IMG/VR virus record: IMGVR_UViG_3300021364_001752
Span: 16,456 to 80,455 of that record
DNA length: 64,000 nt
Direction: 5' to 3' (one strand)
Origin: a virus
Position numbers and translations under genes: made by a program
The notes under the pieces: model-generated
The model's database searches: none
Told to the model about the DNA's origin: nothing
Seen by the model: only the letters and a program-made list of their open reading frames with translations
Part shown: positions 53,801 to 63,295 of the stretch, in pieces
Position numbering within the stretch: position 1 is the first letter of the stretch
Layout: each line of letters starts with the position of its first letter

Positions 53801-54982
53801 ATGAAACACGCTTTTATTCTAACTGAAGTAGAGCCTACTCCTCACGGAGCACTGACTGCTACTAGGCAGAGTGGACCTCCCAGTGTCCCTATTGACAGCA
53901 TGTTGGCACACCTAGGCGGCTTTAACATGAGTGAATTTTACACATGGGAGAAGCGACATCTTACAAAAAACTGTGATAGGATTTATGTAACATATTTTTT
54001 GCACATGCCTCAAATTGTGCATTTTAACTTCAGCGACAAAATTGTAGAGGAACTAAAAAACAATCCTAAATATTTTTTGGTGTGTTTTAGTATGCTCGAA
54101 GGTGTTATTACACCAGAGCAGTTGGCTAGCGCAGCGAAAGACAAAGGTCTGCCGCTTGAAAAGATAATAGTTGTATGCAGTAACTATCCTGCAGATAAAA
54201 CTACACAAAACGGTATTAAATTTGTTTATATTGATTTTTGGGAAAGTTTTACACGCTTCCATCAAAGATGTATGCCAGGCAGCACTGAGTTAAACATTAA
54301 TGAAAGAAAAAAATCACTTCCAAGGGCTAGAAGAAAATTTTTATGTTTGAATAGAAATATCAAAGCACATCGTATTTGGTTCTATTGGTTGTTGTTACAA
54401 AAGAATCTAGTTGAACGTAATCACGTAAGCTATCACTTGCCACGTATCAACAAACCGCAGTATATGCTGGAAGCTCTTAATTATGACACAACCAAATATA
54501 TTCCTAAGTTATTGCATAAAGAATATCATATAGCTTTGAAAAGACAAATACATCCACGTCAGTTGGATAAAATTGACAGTGAATATATTATTAATTATAG
54601 AGAAACTATTAAACCTTTTTACAAAGACAGTCTGTTTAGTATAGTAACAGAAAGTGATTTTAGATTGCCGTTTTTAACTGAAAAAACATATAAAGCTATT
54701 GCTCACTGTCATCCGTTTTTCATTATTGGAAATCCAGAACATCATCGTTTGCTTAGGGAAAAGGGATATTATACATTTGAAAACTTTTTTGGCGTTTCTC
54801 AAGTTACCAACTGGGAGGAAGCAGAATTGTTTTTAGATAATATATCTAGAATTGATTTAGAAACTTATAAAAGTAAAGTTACAGAAATATTACCAATGTT
54901 GGAACACAACTACAATAACTTTTTTGAAAGAAGCCTAGAATGGTCTGAGGTTAAACAAAAAATAGATTCAGTGGCCGGATGA
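53801..54982 (+). CDS. Glycosyltransferase-like protein
   Basis: The product is 393 aa, with no signal peptide. The C-terminal half has LFSIVTESDFRLPFLTEKTY, then KAIAHCHPFFIIGNPEHHRL and REKGYYTFENFF. This pattern (T-E-K-x-x-K, aromatic-P, G-x-x-x-L, G(Y/F)x-T-F) resembles the donor domain of alpha-1,3-fucosyltransferase-like (GT10-type) enzymes. The N-terminal half is not typical. It is the first gene of the radical SAM array, and its stop overlaps the next start. The reaction may attach a sugar to the same target that the array modifies; this is inference. Confidence 0.65.
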   Translation: MKHAFILTEVEPTPHGALTATRQSGPPSVPIDSMLAHLGGFNMSEFYTWEKRHLTKNCDRIYVTYFLHMPQIVHFNFSDKIVEELKNNPKYFLVCFSMLEGVITPEQLASAAKDKGLPLEKIIVVCSNYPADKTTQNGIKFVYIDFWESFTRFHQRCMPGSTELNINERKKSLPRARRKFLCLNRNIKAHRIWFYWLLLQKNLVERNHVSYHLPRINKPQYMLEALNYDTTKYIPKLLHKEYHIALKRQIHPRQLDKIDSEYIINYRETIKPFYKDSLFSIVTESDFRLPFLTEKTYKAIAHCHPFFIIGNPEHHRLLREKGYYTFENFFGVSQVTNWEEAELFLDNISRIDLETYKSKVTEILPMLEHNYNNFFERSLEWSEVKQKIDSVAG

Positions 54983-56190
54983 TGCAGGATAACAAAGAAC
55001 ATTTTTGCATGGCACCTTGGGTGCATATGAGTGTGTGGCAGACAGGAGATGCATATCCTTGTTGTATCTATCACTGGGACATGCCAGTAGACAATATTAA
55101 TCGCAGTGGAATTAAGGGTGCATGGAACAGTGAAAAGATGCGTGAACTGCGTTTGCGTATGCTTGCAAATGAGCCAAGCGAAGGTTGTGCAAAGTGTATT
55201 AACTATGATAAAGATGGCATTATCAGTTATAGACACAAGATGAACACTGAGTATGCACATCACAAAGATGTGGTAGAAAGCACACACGATGACGGAACTG
55301 TTGATAAACTTAATCTAGCGTATTTTGATATACGGTTTAGTAATCTATGCAACATGAAATGCCGTAGCTGTGGTCCGCACTTTAGCAGCAAGTGGGCTGA
55401 AGACCTTTCTGGCAAGCCGGAAGTAATAGAAATCAATCATCCCGACATGTGGGAAGAAATAGAAGAAGTGTTACCTACTATTGAAGAAGTTTATTTTACA
55501 GGTGGAGAGAGCTTGTTTATGTCACAGCATTATAGATTGCTAGACATGCTTATAGAGCGTGGACTCAAACCGAGACTGACATACAACAGCAACGCAACAC
55601 GCCTGAGTCTCAAAGGCAAACACATAAAAGATTATTGGCAGCATTTTGATCGTATCTTTTATTGTGTAAGTTTGGATCAAGTAGGACCTAAAGCAGAGTA
55701 TACACGCAATGGCCAAACATGGGATACAGTGTTTACCAACCTGTGTTGGATACGTGATAACTTTGAACACAGTTATGAAAAAGGTGTGATAATACAACCC
55801 AACCCAACTATCAGTGTATTAAACATTTTGGATTTAGATTACATTATTAAATTTTTATTTGATAATAATATACCAACTGACTTTGATATAAATTTAAGCA
55901 ATGTATTAATAGGCCCCGAATGGTTAAGTATTACAATATTGCCAACACATATTAAAGATATTGCAAAACAAAAATTAGAAGCACTAAAAATAGATTTAGA
56001 TAATTATAAAATGTATCCAGATAGAAAAAACTTCATTGTTAATGGAATTGACAATATTATTAATCACATGTATAATGAAGATAACTCTAACTTGATTCCA
56101 AAGTTTAGACAGGAAATGCAAAAGATGGACATGGTAAGAAATGAAAACTTTTTAAAAGTATTTCCGGAGTTAAAGGATCTATATGTCTAA
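54979..56190 (+). CDS. Radical SAM protein with N-terminal SPASM/twitch-like module (array 1)
   Basis: The product is 403 aa. N-terminal cysteines are Cys10, Cys28-Cys29 (FCMAPWVHMSVWQTGDAYPC), then Cys70 and Cys73. The radical SAM motif CxxxCxxC is Cys124, Cys128, Cys131, followed by FTGGESLFMSQH. The spacing C-x17-CC is the same as in the 22324, 56183, 57385 and 59554 proteins. The first half resembles a SPASM domain moved to the N-terminus. Overlap with the glycosyltransferase-like gene suggests joint expression. The substrate is unknown. Confidence 0.92.
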   Translation: MMQDNKEHFCMAPWVHMSVWQTGDAYPCCIYHWDMPVDNINRSGIKGAWNSEKMRELRLRMLANEPSEGCAKCINYDKDGIISYRHKMNTEYAHHKDVVESTHDDGTVDKLNLAYFDIRFSNLCNMKCRSCGPHFSSKWAEDLSGKPEVIEINHPDMWEEIEEVLPTIEEVYFTGGESLFMSQHYRLLDMLIERGLKPRLTYNSNATRLSLKGKHIKDYWQHFDRIFYCVSLDQVGPKAEYTRNGQTWDTVFTNLCWIRDNFEHSYEKGVIIQPNPTISVLNILDLDYIIKFLFDNNIPTDFDINLSNVLIGPEWLSITILPTHIKDIAKQKLEALKIDLDNYKMYPDRKNFIVNGIDNIINHMYNEDNSNLIPKFRQEMQKMDMVRNENFLKVFPELKDLYV

Positions 56191-57388
56191 AATAAAAGAC
56201 TCAAAAACATTTTGTATAATGCCATGGATTCACATGCACATGTGGCCCGCCGGAACAACTTATCCGTGCTGTCTAAGTGATCCAAATCATCCTGTAGGAA
56301 ACACACAAGAACAAAGTTTGCAGGACATTTGGAATGGTCCAGAAATGCGCAAACTTAGGTTGAATATGCTTGAGGACAAAAAATCCCCAGAGTGTAGACG
56401 CTGTTACGAACTAGAAGAAAACGGCGTATGGACATTACGCAATAGCTCAAACGCAAACTTTGAACATCATTTAAACAAAGTAGAACAAACTGCTGAAGAC
56501 GGAAGTGCTGGTGATGTAAATATGGCTTACATGGATATACGCTTCAGTAATCTCTGTAATCTAAAATGTCGCAGTTGTGGACCTCAGTTCAGCAGCAGTT
56601 GGTTTGAAGACCATAAACAAACACACGGCGATCCAGGACATCCTAAAATACTACAAGTTCGTGAAGAAATGAAAAGTTTTATGGATGAACTTGATCCATT
56701 GTTAGAAACTGTAGAACGTGTATACTGGGCAGGTGGCGAGCCATTAATTACAAAAGAACATTACGACATACTTGACAAATGGATTACGATGGGCAAACGT
56801 GATGTTAAGATGGATTACACCACAAACTTCACACAGATGTTTTACAAACGCAAAACAGCATTTGAATATTGGAATGCATTTGATCATGTAAGAGTTGCAG
56901 CCAGCTTGGATGCCAATCACAGTAGAGCAGAATATTTGCGTAAGAACATGGATTGGTCAATTGTTGTGCAAAACAGACGTGATATGATTGAGCAGTGTCC
57001 ACATGTATATTTTGAAGTAACACCTACTGTGAGTGTTTACAATGTTTTGAATCTGCCTGACTTCCATAAAGAATGGATTGAGGAAGGGTTGCTTGAGCCT
57101 GGTAATATGAGAATTAACATCTTGTTGGATCCAACTTATATGAGATTAAGCATACTACCTCCTTGGAAAAAAGATGCAGTGCGTAGCAGATATGAAGAAC
57201 ATTTATCTTATCTAAAACAGTTTGATGATATTGATGCTGTGGTAAATCATTATAATAGCATATTGCAATTCATAGAAGAAGACAGAACAGAAGAAATTAA
57301 AATGTTTATGTATAAAACAAATAGGGTTGATTTATTACGCAAAGAAAATGTGTTTGATACGTTTCCTGAACTAGAAGGTTTACAATGA
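56183..57388 (+). CDS. Radical SAM protein with N-terminal SPASM/twitch-like module (array 2)
   Basis: The product is 401 aa, the closest relative of the preceding protein. Cysteines are Cys11, Cys29-Cys30 (FCIMPWIHMHMWPAGTTYPC), Cys71 and Cys74, then CxxxCxxC at Cys125, Cys129, Cys132, and WAGGEPLITKEH for SAM. The similarity extends to the C-terminus (MRINILLDPTYMRLSILPPW against the parallel WLSITILPTH region). A tandem duplication is likely, with later divergence. The reading frame overlaps the preceding stop by 8 bases. Confidence 0.92.
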   Translation: MSKIKDSKTFCIMPWIHMHMWPAGTTYPCCLSDPNHPVGNTQEQSLQDIWNGPEMRKLRLNMLEDKKSPECRRCYELEENGVWTLRNSSNANFEHHLNKVEQTAEDGSAGDVNMAYMDIRFSNLCNLKCRSCGPQFSSSWFEDHKQTHGDPGHPKILQVREEMKSFMDELDPLLETVERVYWAGGEPLITKEHYDILDKWITMGKRDVKMDYTTNFTQMFYKRKTAFEYWNAFDHVRVAASLDANHSRAEYLRKNMDWSIVVQNRRDMIEQCPHVYFEVTPTVSVYNVLNLPDFHKEWIEEGLLEPGNMRINILLDPTYMRLSILPPWKKDAVRSRYEEHLSYLKQFDDIDAVVNHYNSILQFIEEDRTEEIKMFMYKTNRVDLLRKENVFDTFPELEGLQ

Positions 57389-58593
57389 CAGATACCTATT
57401 GTGTTTACCCATTTATAAATGTGCATACAAATACAGATGGCAGGTGCAAATTGTGCTGTCATGTTTACGGAGAAGATTACATACAAGTTGACGGCAAAGA
57501 TGCTGTGCTTGGAAAAACAGATTGGACTAACATTTGGAATAGCAAATACATGCTAGATGTTAGAGCAAACATGTTAGCAGGTAAGCCTGTTAAAGAATGT
57601 AGTCGCTGCTACGAGCATGAAGAAAAAGGTTTACAAAGCAGTAGGCAGTGGGCAAACGAAAACTATAAGGCACCCATGTTGCATAGCAATCCTACTCACC
57701 TGGAACTTAGGCTTGGCAATCACTGCAACCTAAAGTGCAACAGTTGTTGGAGTGTTAGCAGCGACAACATTTACAAAGAACGCAAAAAGATTATGAGCAA
57801 AGAGCGTTTGCCTACTTGGTTGCACGATCAGTGGGCACACGAAATACGCAGCGTAGAAGAACATGATTGGCAGTGGTATGAAACACAGGAGTTCCGTGAC
57901 TTTGTAGATAGCGTAGCACCAACACTGGAACGATTATACATGACAGGTGGTGAACCAACACTAATACAAGCAAACCAATATGTGTTGGACAAACTAGTAG
58001 AAACGGGCAACCGCAAATGTCATGTTGCTTGGACAACCAATATGACAACATGGCCCAAAGGCTTTTACGACAAATTAGACTTCTTTGATAGCAGTGAAAT
58101 ACAGATGAGCATAGACGGTTACGATGCACACAATCAGTATATACGATATCCTACTGATTGGAGCAAGGTAGAAGAAAACTTTGCAAAAGCAATGACACTG
58201 CCTAGCAAAGTAGAACTAAAAATATACTTTGTGTATCAAGCATGGAATGTGTTTGATGTAGCACCATTAATCAAATGGCTAGAAGATGCACAAACAAGAC
58301 GTGTGGATTTTGTGCCTATCTTCCTTGAGCATCCTGATCAGTTGCACAGTTGCGTATGGCCTGAAGAAATTAGACACAAAGCACTAGACGACTTACGGAT
58401 GTTAAAAACTACAATGCATAGAGATCCTGTCCAAAGAATCATTAACTACACAGTTAATACCGATAAATATTCTGTAGAAAACATTAAACGTATGAAACAG
58501 TTTATTGATATAAACGACAAATACAGAAAACTTAAATTCTCTGAAGTTTTTCCTGCACTGAATTATATATTGGAAACTGAATGCAAGATATAA
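57385..58593 (+). CDS. Radical SAM protein with N-terminal SPASM/twitch-like module (array 3)
   Basis: The product is 402 aa. Cysteines are Cys6, Cys24-Cys25 (YCVYPFINVHTNTDGRCKLC), Cys72 and Cys75, then CxxxCxxC at Cys114, Cys118, Cys121, followed by MTGGEPTLIQAN. This copy is the most diverged of the four N-terminal-module proteins in the array, with a longer segment between CxxxCxxC and GGEP. It overlaps the previous stop by 4 bases (ATGA). Confidence 0.92.
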   Translation: MTDTYCVYPFINVHTNTDGRCKLCCHVYGEDYIQVDGKDAVLGKTDWTNIWNSKYMLDVRANMLAGKPVKECSRCYEHEEKGLQSSRQWANENYKAPMLHSNPTHLELRLGNHCNLKCNSCWSVSSDNIYKERKKIMSKERLPTWLHDQWAHEIRSVEEHDWQWYETQEFRDFVDSVAPTLERLYMTGGEPTLIQANQYVLDKLVETGNRKCHVAWTTNMTTWPKGFYDKLDFFDSSEIQMSIDGYDAHNQYIRYPTDWSKVEENFAKAMTLPSKVELKIYFVYQAWNVFDVAPLIKWLEDAQTRRVDFVPIFLEHPDQLHSCVWPEEIRHKALDDLRMLKTTMHRDPVQRIINYTVNTDKYSVENIKRMKQFIDINDKYRKLKFSEVFPALNYILETECKI

Positions 58594-59573
58594 AAGCAAT
58601 TGTTCCTGCAAAGGATAAATGGGTAAGCATAGTATGGCAAGTAAACGATTGGTGTAACTTTCGTTGCACATATTGTAGTGAATGGAACTGGGCAGGACGT
58701 AACAAAAATGATACCGACATTCAGTTGATTGTAGACACACTTGAAAGAATAGTAAAACACTATCAAAGCAAAGGATATGTGTATTTCAAACTATTCCTCA
58801 GCGGTGGCGAGCCTACATTTTGGAAAGGTCTTATTCCTGTAGTAGAAAAATTTAGGGAACTAGTTGAGTGGCCCGGCAGTTGTGTGGGCATCAACACAAA
58901 CTTTTCAAAGCCATTAAGTTGGTGGAAAGAACATCATCACTTGTTTGAAGATGTTGTTGCAAGTTACCATGCTGAATGGAGCAAAGACGACAAGTATATG
59001 GAGACATATAAATTTCTACAAGACAAGAAAAATTACCTTTGCAGTAGAATAATGATGCACCATAACAAATTTGAACAGTGTGTAGATTTTGCAAATCGTA
59101 TTAAAGATGAGTGCGACAATTATCATATAGAGTATGCTCCGGTTTATGACGAGCTTCGTCCAAGCACTGATCCTTATCACTACGAAGAACAATGGAAAAT
59201 GGATTTCTTTAAAACTCATAGCACAGAGCGTAATCAAACTATTCCTGTTAAGAAAGACCCAAGTTATGCGTGGGCAAAAGTTTGGTATGAAGATGATACC
59301 GAAGATGCTATTGATACAAATGCTATAATCACAGAAGGAAAAAACTTTTTCAAAGGTTGGCTTTGTAACATTCACGAAAGTTTACATATACATCCAAATG
59401 GTAGAATACAGGCCGCAAGCTGTGGTGTAGGACCAATTGTGGGTAATATAGTTGAAGGCAAGTTTGACAGTGATTTAGCAGAAGGTATATGGTGTCCTAA
59501 GACACACTGCCATTGTGCAGCAGACTTTAACATAAGCAAAGCAAGGCCTGAGTATGCAGAAAGAATTAGATAA
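58581..59573 (+). CDS. Radical SAM protein without N-terminal module, C-terminal cysteine cluster (array 4)
   Basis: The product is 330 aa. The radical SAM motif comes early: Cys25, Cys29, Cys32 (NDWCNFRCTYCSEWNWAG), then LFLSGGEPTFWKGL. There is no N-terminal auxiliary module. A cysteine set lies at the C-terminus instead (GWLCNIHESLHIHPNGRIQA, ASCGVG, then CPKTHCHC), the ordinary SPASM position. It is therefore a second architecture within the same operon. It overlaps neighbours by 13 and 20 bases. Confidence 0.92.
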   Translation: MQDIKAIVPAKDKWVSIVWQVNDWCNFRCTYCSEWNWAGRNKNDTDIQLIVDTLERIVKHYQSKGYVYFKLFLSGGEPTFWKGLIPVVEKFRELVEWPGSCVGINTNFSKPLSWWKEHHHLFEDVVASYHAEWSKDDKYMETYKFLQDKKNYLCSRIMMHHNKFEQCVDFANRIKDECDNYHIEYAPVYDELRPSTDPYHYEEQWKMDFFKTHSTERNQTIPVKKDPSYAWAKVWYEDDTEDAIDTNAIITEGKNFFKGWLCNIHESLHIHPNGRIQAASCGVGPIVGNIVEGKFDSDLAEGIWCPKTHCHCAADFNISKARPEYAERIR

Positions 59574-60891
59574 CTTACCAGGGAATTTTTGTTACTATGC
59601 AATGCAGGGTTATAGCACCCATCCGCATGGAAGAACACGCCCTTGTTGCTTTAGCAGAGTAGGCACCAATGAATACATGCCAGATGTTGATATACACAAC
59701 ATACCAGAATGGGAACATCACAACAATCGCAACTCTAAGAACATCGATGAATTTATAAATGATGCTGCGATAAAAACTATTCGCAAGGCATTGATTGCTG
59801 GCGAAAAGCCTGCAGGCTGTGCTGAATGTTTCAAATTAGAAGATCAAGGTATACGCAGTTTTAGACAAACTTTCAATGAAGTTTACGCAGACGAAATTGA
59901 CAGCAGTTTACAGTATCTAGGAGAGGACGGAAGTTTAAGTCCTCAAGCAATTACATACTTGGATATCAGTTTAGGCAATGTGTGCAATTTAAAATGCCGT
60001 AGTTGTAACCCATGGGCAAGTCATAACTGGATAGAAGAAGGCCCAACAGTTCCGCATACAGACTGGGACAAAACTGCCTATACCATAGGCAACATGAGTT
60101 GTAAAGATCCGTGGTATATTGCAGCATTTGAAACAGGATTTTTTGATGAAGTCTTGCCCAATATAAAACGTATAAATTTTATTGGCGGCGAGCCACTGGT
60201 AGTAAAAGAACACTACACATGGTTAAGGCATATTGCACAAAACGGCTGGGCTGAAAATATAGAACTGCATTACAATACAAATGCTACAACTTTTCCAAAC
60301 GAACTTTTGGATTTATGGAGCATGTTTAAAGGTATTGTTTTAAGTATTAGCATTGATGCTGTAGAAGATTTGGCATACTATGTTAGATTTCCAAGTAAAT
60401 GGCGTGTGGTTCAAAAGCAGGTTAACAAACTAAAAGAATTTAGCAAAGACAAAAAAGGTGTTACAGTGCAAACGCACGTCACTTTAAGTGTTCTTAATTT
60501 GCACGATTTGCCCAATGTGCTGTCTTGGTGCGAAGACAATTACAATACCTGGCATCATACATGGGAATGGGGCAATTGGGGATATCAAAACTGTTTGCCG
60601 CATTTTAATTTTGTCGAATGGCCTCAAAACATGAGTATAAAACATTTGCCAGAAAAACAAAAACAAAAAATGATTACGATGCTGGACGAACAGTATGCTA
60701 AATTTGCTGCGAAAGATTTACCGGAATGGGAACAACACAGTATTGAAAATATCAAAGGTATAAAAAACATACTCACACAACCTCGAGACGATACAATGTG
60801 GCAGCATTTTATAGACAATACTCGTGCAAGCGACAAGTTTCGCAATGTAGATATTTGCGATTATATTCCATGGATGGAGGAATACATTTGA
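59554..60891 (+). CDS. Radical SAM protein with N-terminal SPASM/twitch-like module (array 5)
   Basis: The product is 445 aa, the longest of the set. Cysteines are Cys13, Cys31-Cys32 (FCYYAMQGYSTHPHGRTRPC), Cys89 and Cys92, then CxxxCxxC at Cys144, Cys148, Cys151, with FIGGEPLVVKEH. Extra length lies between the N-terminal module and the GGEP region. It is followed by two SGNH-like genes. The ribosome-binding site lies within the previous gene. Confidence 0.92.
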   Translation: MQKELDNLPGNFCYYAMQGYSTHPHGRTRPCCFSRVGTNEYMPDVDIHNIPEWEHHNNRNSKNIDEFINDAAIKTIRKALIAGEKPAGCAECFKLEDQGIRSFRQTFNEVYADEIDSSLQYLGEDGSLSPQAITYLDISLGNVCNLKCRSCNPWASHNWIEEGPTVPHTDWDKTAYTIGNMSCKDPWYIAAFETGFFDEVLPNIKRINFIGGEPLVVKEHYTWLRHIAQNGWAENIELHYNTNATTFPNELLDLWSMFKGIVLSISIDAVEDLAYYVRFPSKWRVVQKQVNKLKEFSKDKKGVTVQTHVTLSVLNLHDLPNVLSWCEDNYNTWHHTWEWGNWGYQNCLPHFNFVEWPQNMSIKHLPEKQKQKMITMLDEQYAKFAAKDLPEWEQHSIENIKGIKNILTQPRDDTMWQHFIDNTRASDKFRNVDICDYIPWMEEYI

Positions 60892-61472
60892 GATTACTAA
60901 GTTTAGGTGATAAAACTTTACAAGAAACCCATTACCATGTCAGCTTGTTTTTCGACGCTGACATTGTGGACTTGACATACAAGGATGCAAGCATACAAAC
61001 TATATATAGATTGTTGGTTAAATTTTTATGCGAAGCATACAATCCTAGAGACGAGTATGTTGCTTTAATACAAATTCCTACAACCAAAAGATTAGAATTA
61101 AGGCACGACACAAATCAAAACACAGACTTTTTTGATAATAACTATTTTGTTTATTATCCAAGATCAAAAGACTTTCCTAAACTAATATATGCAAAATTAA
61201 AAAAGTTTAATGCACCTATTTTTGAACAGAAAATGATAAACAACAGACACAGTTATTTTATCTATGCTATATCAAATCTATTGGAAATTTACAATATAGA
61301 TTATATTATGTTCAATGCCGATGAGCCATTGGATAAGGATATCCCAGTTCCAAAAAATTATTTTGCACCATATGCATATAATAAAACTGCAAACTATGTT
61401 TTGGATCAGGAAGAAACTGAATTGTATTATTCACAAAAACTAACGAGGTTCTATCGTGACCACTGTAGTTAG
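60888..61472 (+). CDS. SGNH-like protein, degenerate member (TTG start)
   Basis: The start is the TTG at 60888, overlapping the previous stop (TTGA), with ATGGAGG upstream. An ATG at 60798 lies inside the previous gene. The product is 194 aa, starting MRLLSLGDKTLQETHYHVSL. It shares with its downstream neighbour the order LIQIPTTKRLELRHD (compare LIGWTSQDRMEMRYD) and IYNIDYIMFNADE (compare QKNIKYLMFNTCQE). The GCSHT motif is lost, so it is probably inactive or has a structural role. Confidence 0.6.
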   Translation: MRLLSLGDKTLQETHYHVSLFFDADIVDLTYKDASIQTIYRLLVKFLCEAYNPRDEYVALIQIPTTKRLELRHDTNQNTDFFDNNYFVYYPRSKDFPKLIYAKLKKFNAPIFEQKMINNRHSYFIYAISNLLEIYNIDYIMFNADEPLDKDIPVPKNYFAPYAYNKTANYVLDQEETELYYSQKLTRFYRDHCS

Positions 61473-62181
61473 TATAGGATGCAGTCATACACATGGCAGT
61501 ATGCTGGATGGAGAAAATGGCACCAGCTTATATAACAAAGAGAATGCCTACGGACCGCAATTGGCAAAACTACATAATTTTGATTTCCTAAATCTAGGAG
61601 TTCCTGGCGCAAGCAATACTTATATCTTTAGAGCAACAATAAACTTTTTGCAAAACCATCTTAAAAAGAAAGAAGACTATATTTTCTTAATTGGATGGAC
61701 AAGCCAAGACAGAATGGAAATGCGTTACGATGAAAACAATAGATTTAGACATGACACCATCGGCGACCTAATAGATACAAAATACATTCCCTTTACTTCA
61801 GGAACTTCAAAAGGATTGATGAAAACTTTCCATCACAGAAAACTGCTGGATTTAACGCCTTTATTTTTTGATACAGTGCAAGCACATGACGAATGGGCCA
61901 GCTATGCATTTGGCTTGCAAAAAATACTTAGTCAAAAGAATATAAAATATCTAATGTTCAACACTTGTCAAGAGCTTAAGATAACCGAAAACAATTATCG
62001 CATAATTGATAATCTGGATACAACACATTACCTACATCCACAAAACTCAGAGGAAGTGTTCTTAAATTGGGGTATGAACAGAGGCCACGAAATTACAGAA
62101 TGCTGGCACCACCGTAGGCATGCACATATTGCATGGGCAAAATATTTAGATATTGTTTGTAAAAACCTAGATTTCTATTGA
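61456..62181 (+). CDS. SGNH-like protein (SIGCSHT family), copy 2
   Basis: The product is 241 aa, starting at GTG (61456) with ACGAGG upstream, overlapping the previous gene by 17 bases. SIGCSHTHGSMLDGENGTSL at the N-terminus and NLGVPGASNTYIFRATINF match the window protein at 20943 almost block for block, as do FLIGWTSQDRMEMR and the C-terminal CWHHRRHAHIAWAKY. The G-C-S-H-T block replaces the GDS motif, so a nucleophilic Ser is present but displaced. It ends the radical SAM array. Confidence 0.78.
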   Translation: MTTVVSIGCSHTHGSMLDGENGTSLYNKENAYGPQLAKLHNFDFLNLGVPGASNTYIFRATINFLQNHLKKKEDYIFLIGWTSQDRMEMRYDENNRFRHDTIGDLIDTKYIPFTSGTSKGLMKTFHHRKLLDLTPLFFDTVQAHDEWASYAFGLQKILSQKNIKYLMFNTCQELKITENNYRIIDNLDTTHYLHPQNSEEVFLNWGMNRGHEITECWHHRRHAHIAWAKYLDIVCKNLDFY

Positions 62182-62206
62182 CAAGCAAATTGTATTGTGC
62201 TAATTT
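62178..62206 (+). promoter_or_regulatory. Sigma70-like promoter
   Basis: TTGACA (62178-62183), a 17-bp spacer and TAATTT (62201-62206). The ATG at 62229 follows a strong AAAGGAGGG. Confidence 0.6.
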
Positions 62207-62228
62207 ATAGAAAATAAAGGAGGGCTAG

Positions 62229-62753
62229 ATGGCTGACAAATGGGTAATCAGTGACACACACTTTAATCACGCTGCTATTCTGACATTCAAAGACTATGCT
62301 GGCAAACCTCCTAGAGTGTTTGACAGTGTAGACGACATGAACCAATGCATGTTGGACAACTGGGCAGACACAGTTAAGCCAGGTGACACAGTATACCACT
62401 TGGGCGATGTGCTGTTTGGTATGGATAAAGTAGATTGGATGGACAAGAACTTTGCCAAGTTGCCTGGAAAGAAGAAACTTATCTTAGGTAACCACGATAA
62501 TCCAAAGTTCCTTGGACCGTTCTTCAAAGATATCATGTTGTGGAAAGATTTAAGCGATATTGGGTTGTTGTTGAGTCACACACCGCAACATGCTAGCACA
62601 CTTGCTGAATCACACAGATTTGGCACTGATCCTGTGCTTAACGTGCATGGACACATACACAGTAACCCATCGCCTGTTGGTCCTTACAAATGTGTGTGCG
62701 TTGAGCAAACAGATTACAAGCCGGTAAACATCGAGGATCTAATAAATGCTTGA
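62229..62753 (+). CDS. Calcineurin-like metallophosphoesterase
   Basis: The product is 174 aa. Metal-binding motifs are in order: ISDTHFNH (D-x-H), YHLGDVLF (GD), LILGNHDNP (GNHD), LLLSHTP and NVHGHIHSNP (GHxH). This is the compact phage form of metallophosphoesterase. The substrate could be a phosphodiester or a phosphoprotein; the family does not say. It overlaps the next gene by 8 bases. Confidence 0.92.
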   Translation: MADKWVISDTHFNHAAILTFKDYAGKPPRVFDSVDDMNQCMLDNWADTVKPGDTVYHLGDVLFGMDKVDWMDKNFAKLPGKKKLILGNHDNPKFLGPFFKDIMLWKDLSDIGLLLSHTPQHASTLAESHRFGTDPVLNVHGHIHSNPSPVGPYKCVCVEQTDYKPVNIEDLINA

Positions 62754-63060
62754 TAATCATGCTGCTAAACTGTTTGCAACAGATGTAAATATGATGGTGC
62801 CATGGTATCTCATGGCATCATACGCATATTACGAACAAGGCGATCCAATCTTCTCAGATGCTTTCTTTGATGATATGGGCAAAACAATGTTGGAGGTATG
62901 GGATGATATCGATCATTTTCATAAACATCTTATTAGTGTTGACGATCTACATGCTGGCACCTATCTTGGAGAGTATCCCTCTAGAGTTATAGGCGGACTA
63001 GGAGCAGTTCGTGAAGAATTTTTTACAAAAAAAGGGCAGGTAAAAAAGAAGTATGCCTAG
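62746..63060 (+). CDS. Hypothetical protein
   Basis: The product is 104 aa with a helical start (PWYLMASYAYYEQGDPIFSD) typical of an N-terminal domain seen in several phage proteins, and a basic tail. No catalytic site is visible. It overlaps both neighbours by 8 bases. Confidence 0.7.
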   Translation: MLDNHAAKLFATDVNMMVPWYLMASYAYYEQGDPIFSDAFFDDMGKTMLEVWDDIDHFHKHLISVDDLHAGTYLGEYPSRVIGGLGAVREEFFTKKGQVKKKYA

Positions 63061-63277
63061 AAAATTTGCAGTGGCAGATAAATTTGAAATAGACAGCAAT
63101 ATTGCAGATGAAATTGCAATACAAAGTCTAAAACAATTCTACAATTACACTGTAACAGATATGGACGCCTTTGTGCTGCATCAAAAAGGTCATCCAGATG
63201 ACTACGAACGCAATGTAAAATTGAAAGAAGCACTCGAAATAGTTCTTGACTTCTATGGACACTCGCTATATAGTTAG
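63053..63277 (+). CDS. Hypothetical protein
   Basis: The product is 74 aa, helical and acidic (NIADEIAIQSLKQFYNYTVT). No motif is recognised. It overlaps the upstream gene by 8 bases. Confidence 0.65.
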   Translation: MPRKFAVADKFEIDSNIADEIAIQSLKQFYNYTVTDMDAFVLHQKGHPDDYERNVKLKEALEIVLDFYGHSLYS

Positions 63278-63295
63278 ATCAGTGAGGAGAAGAAT

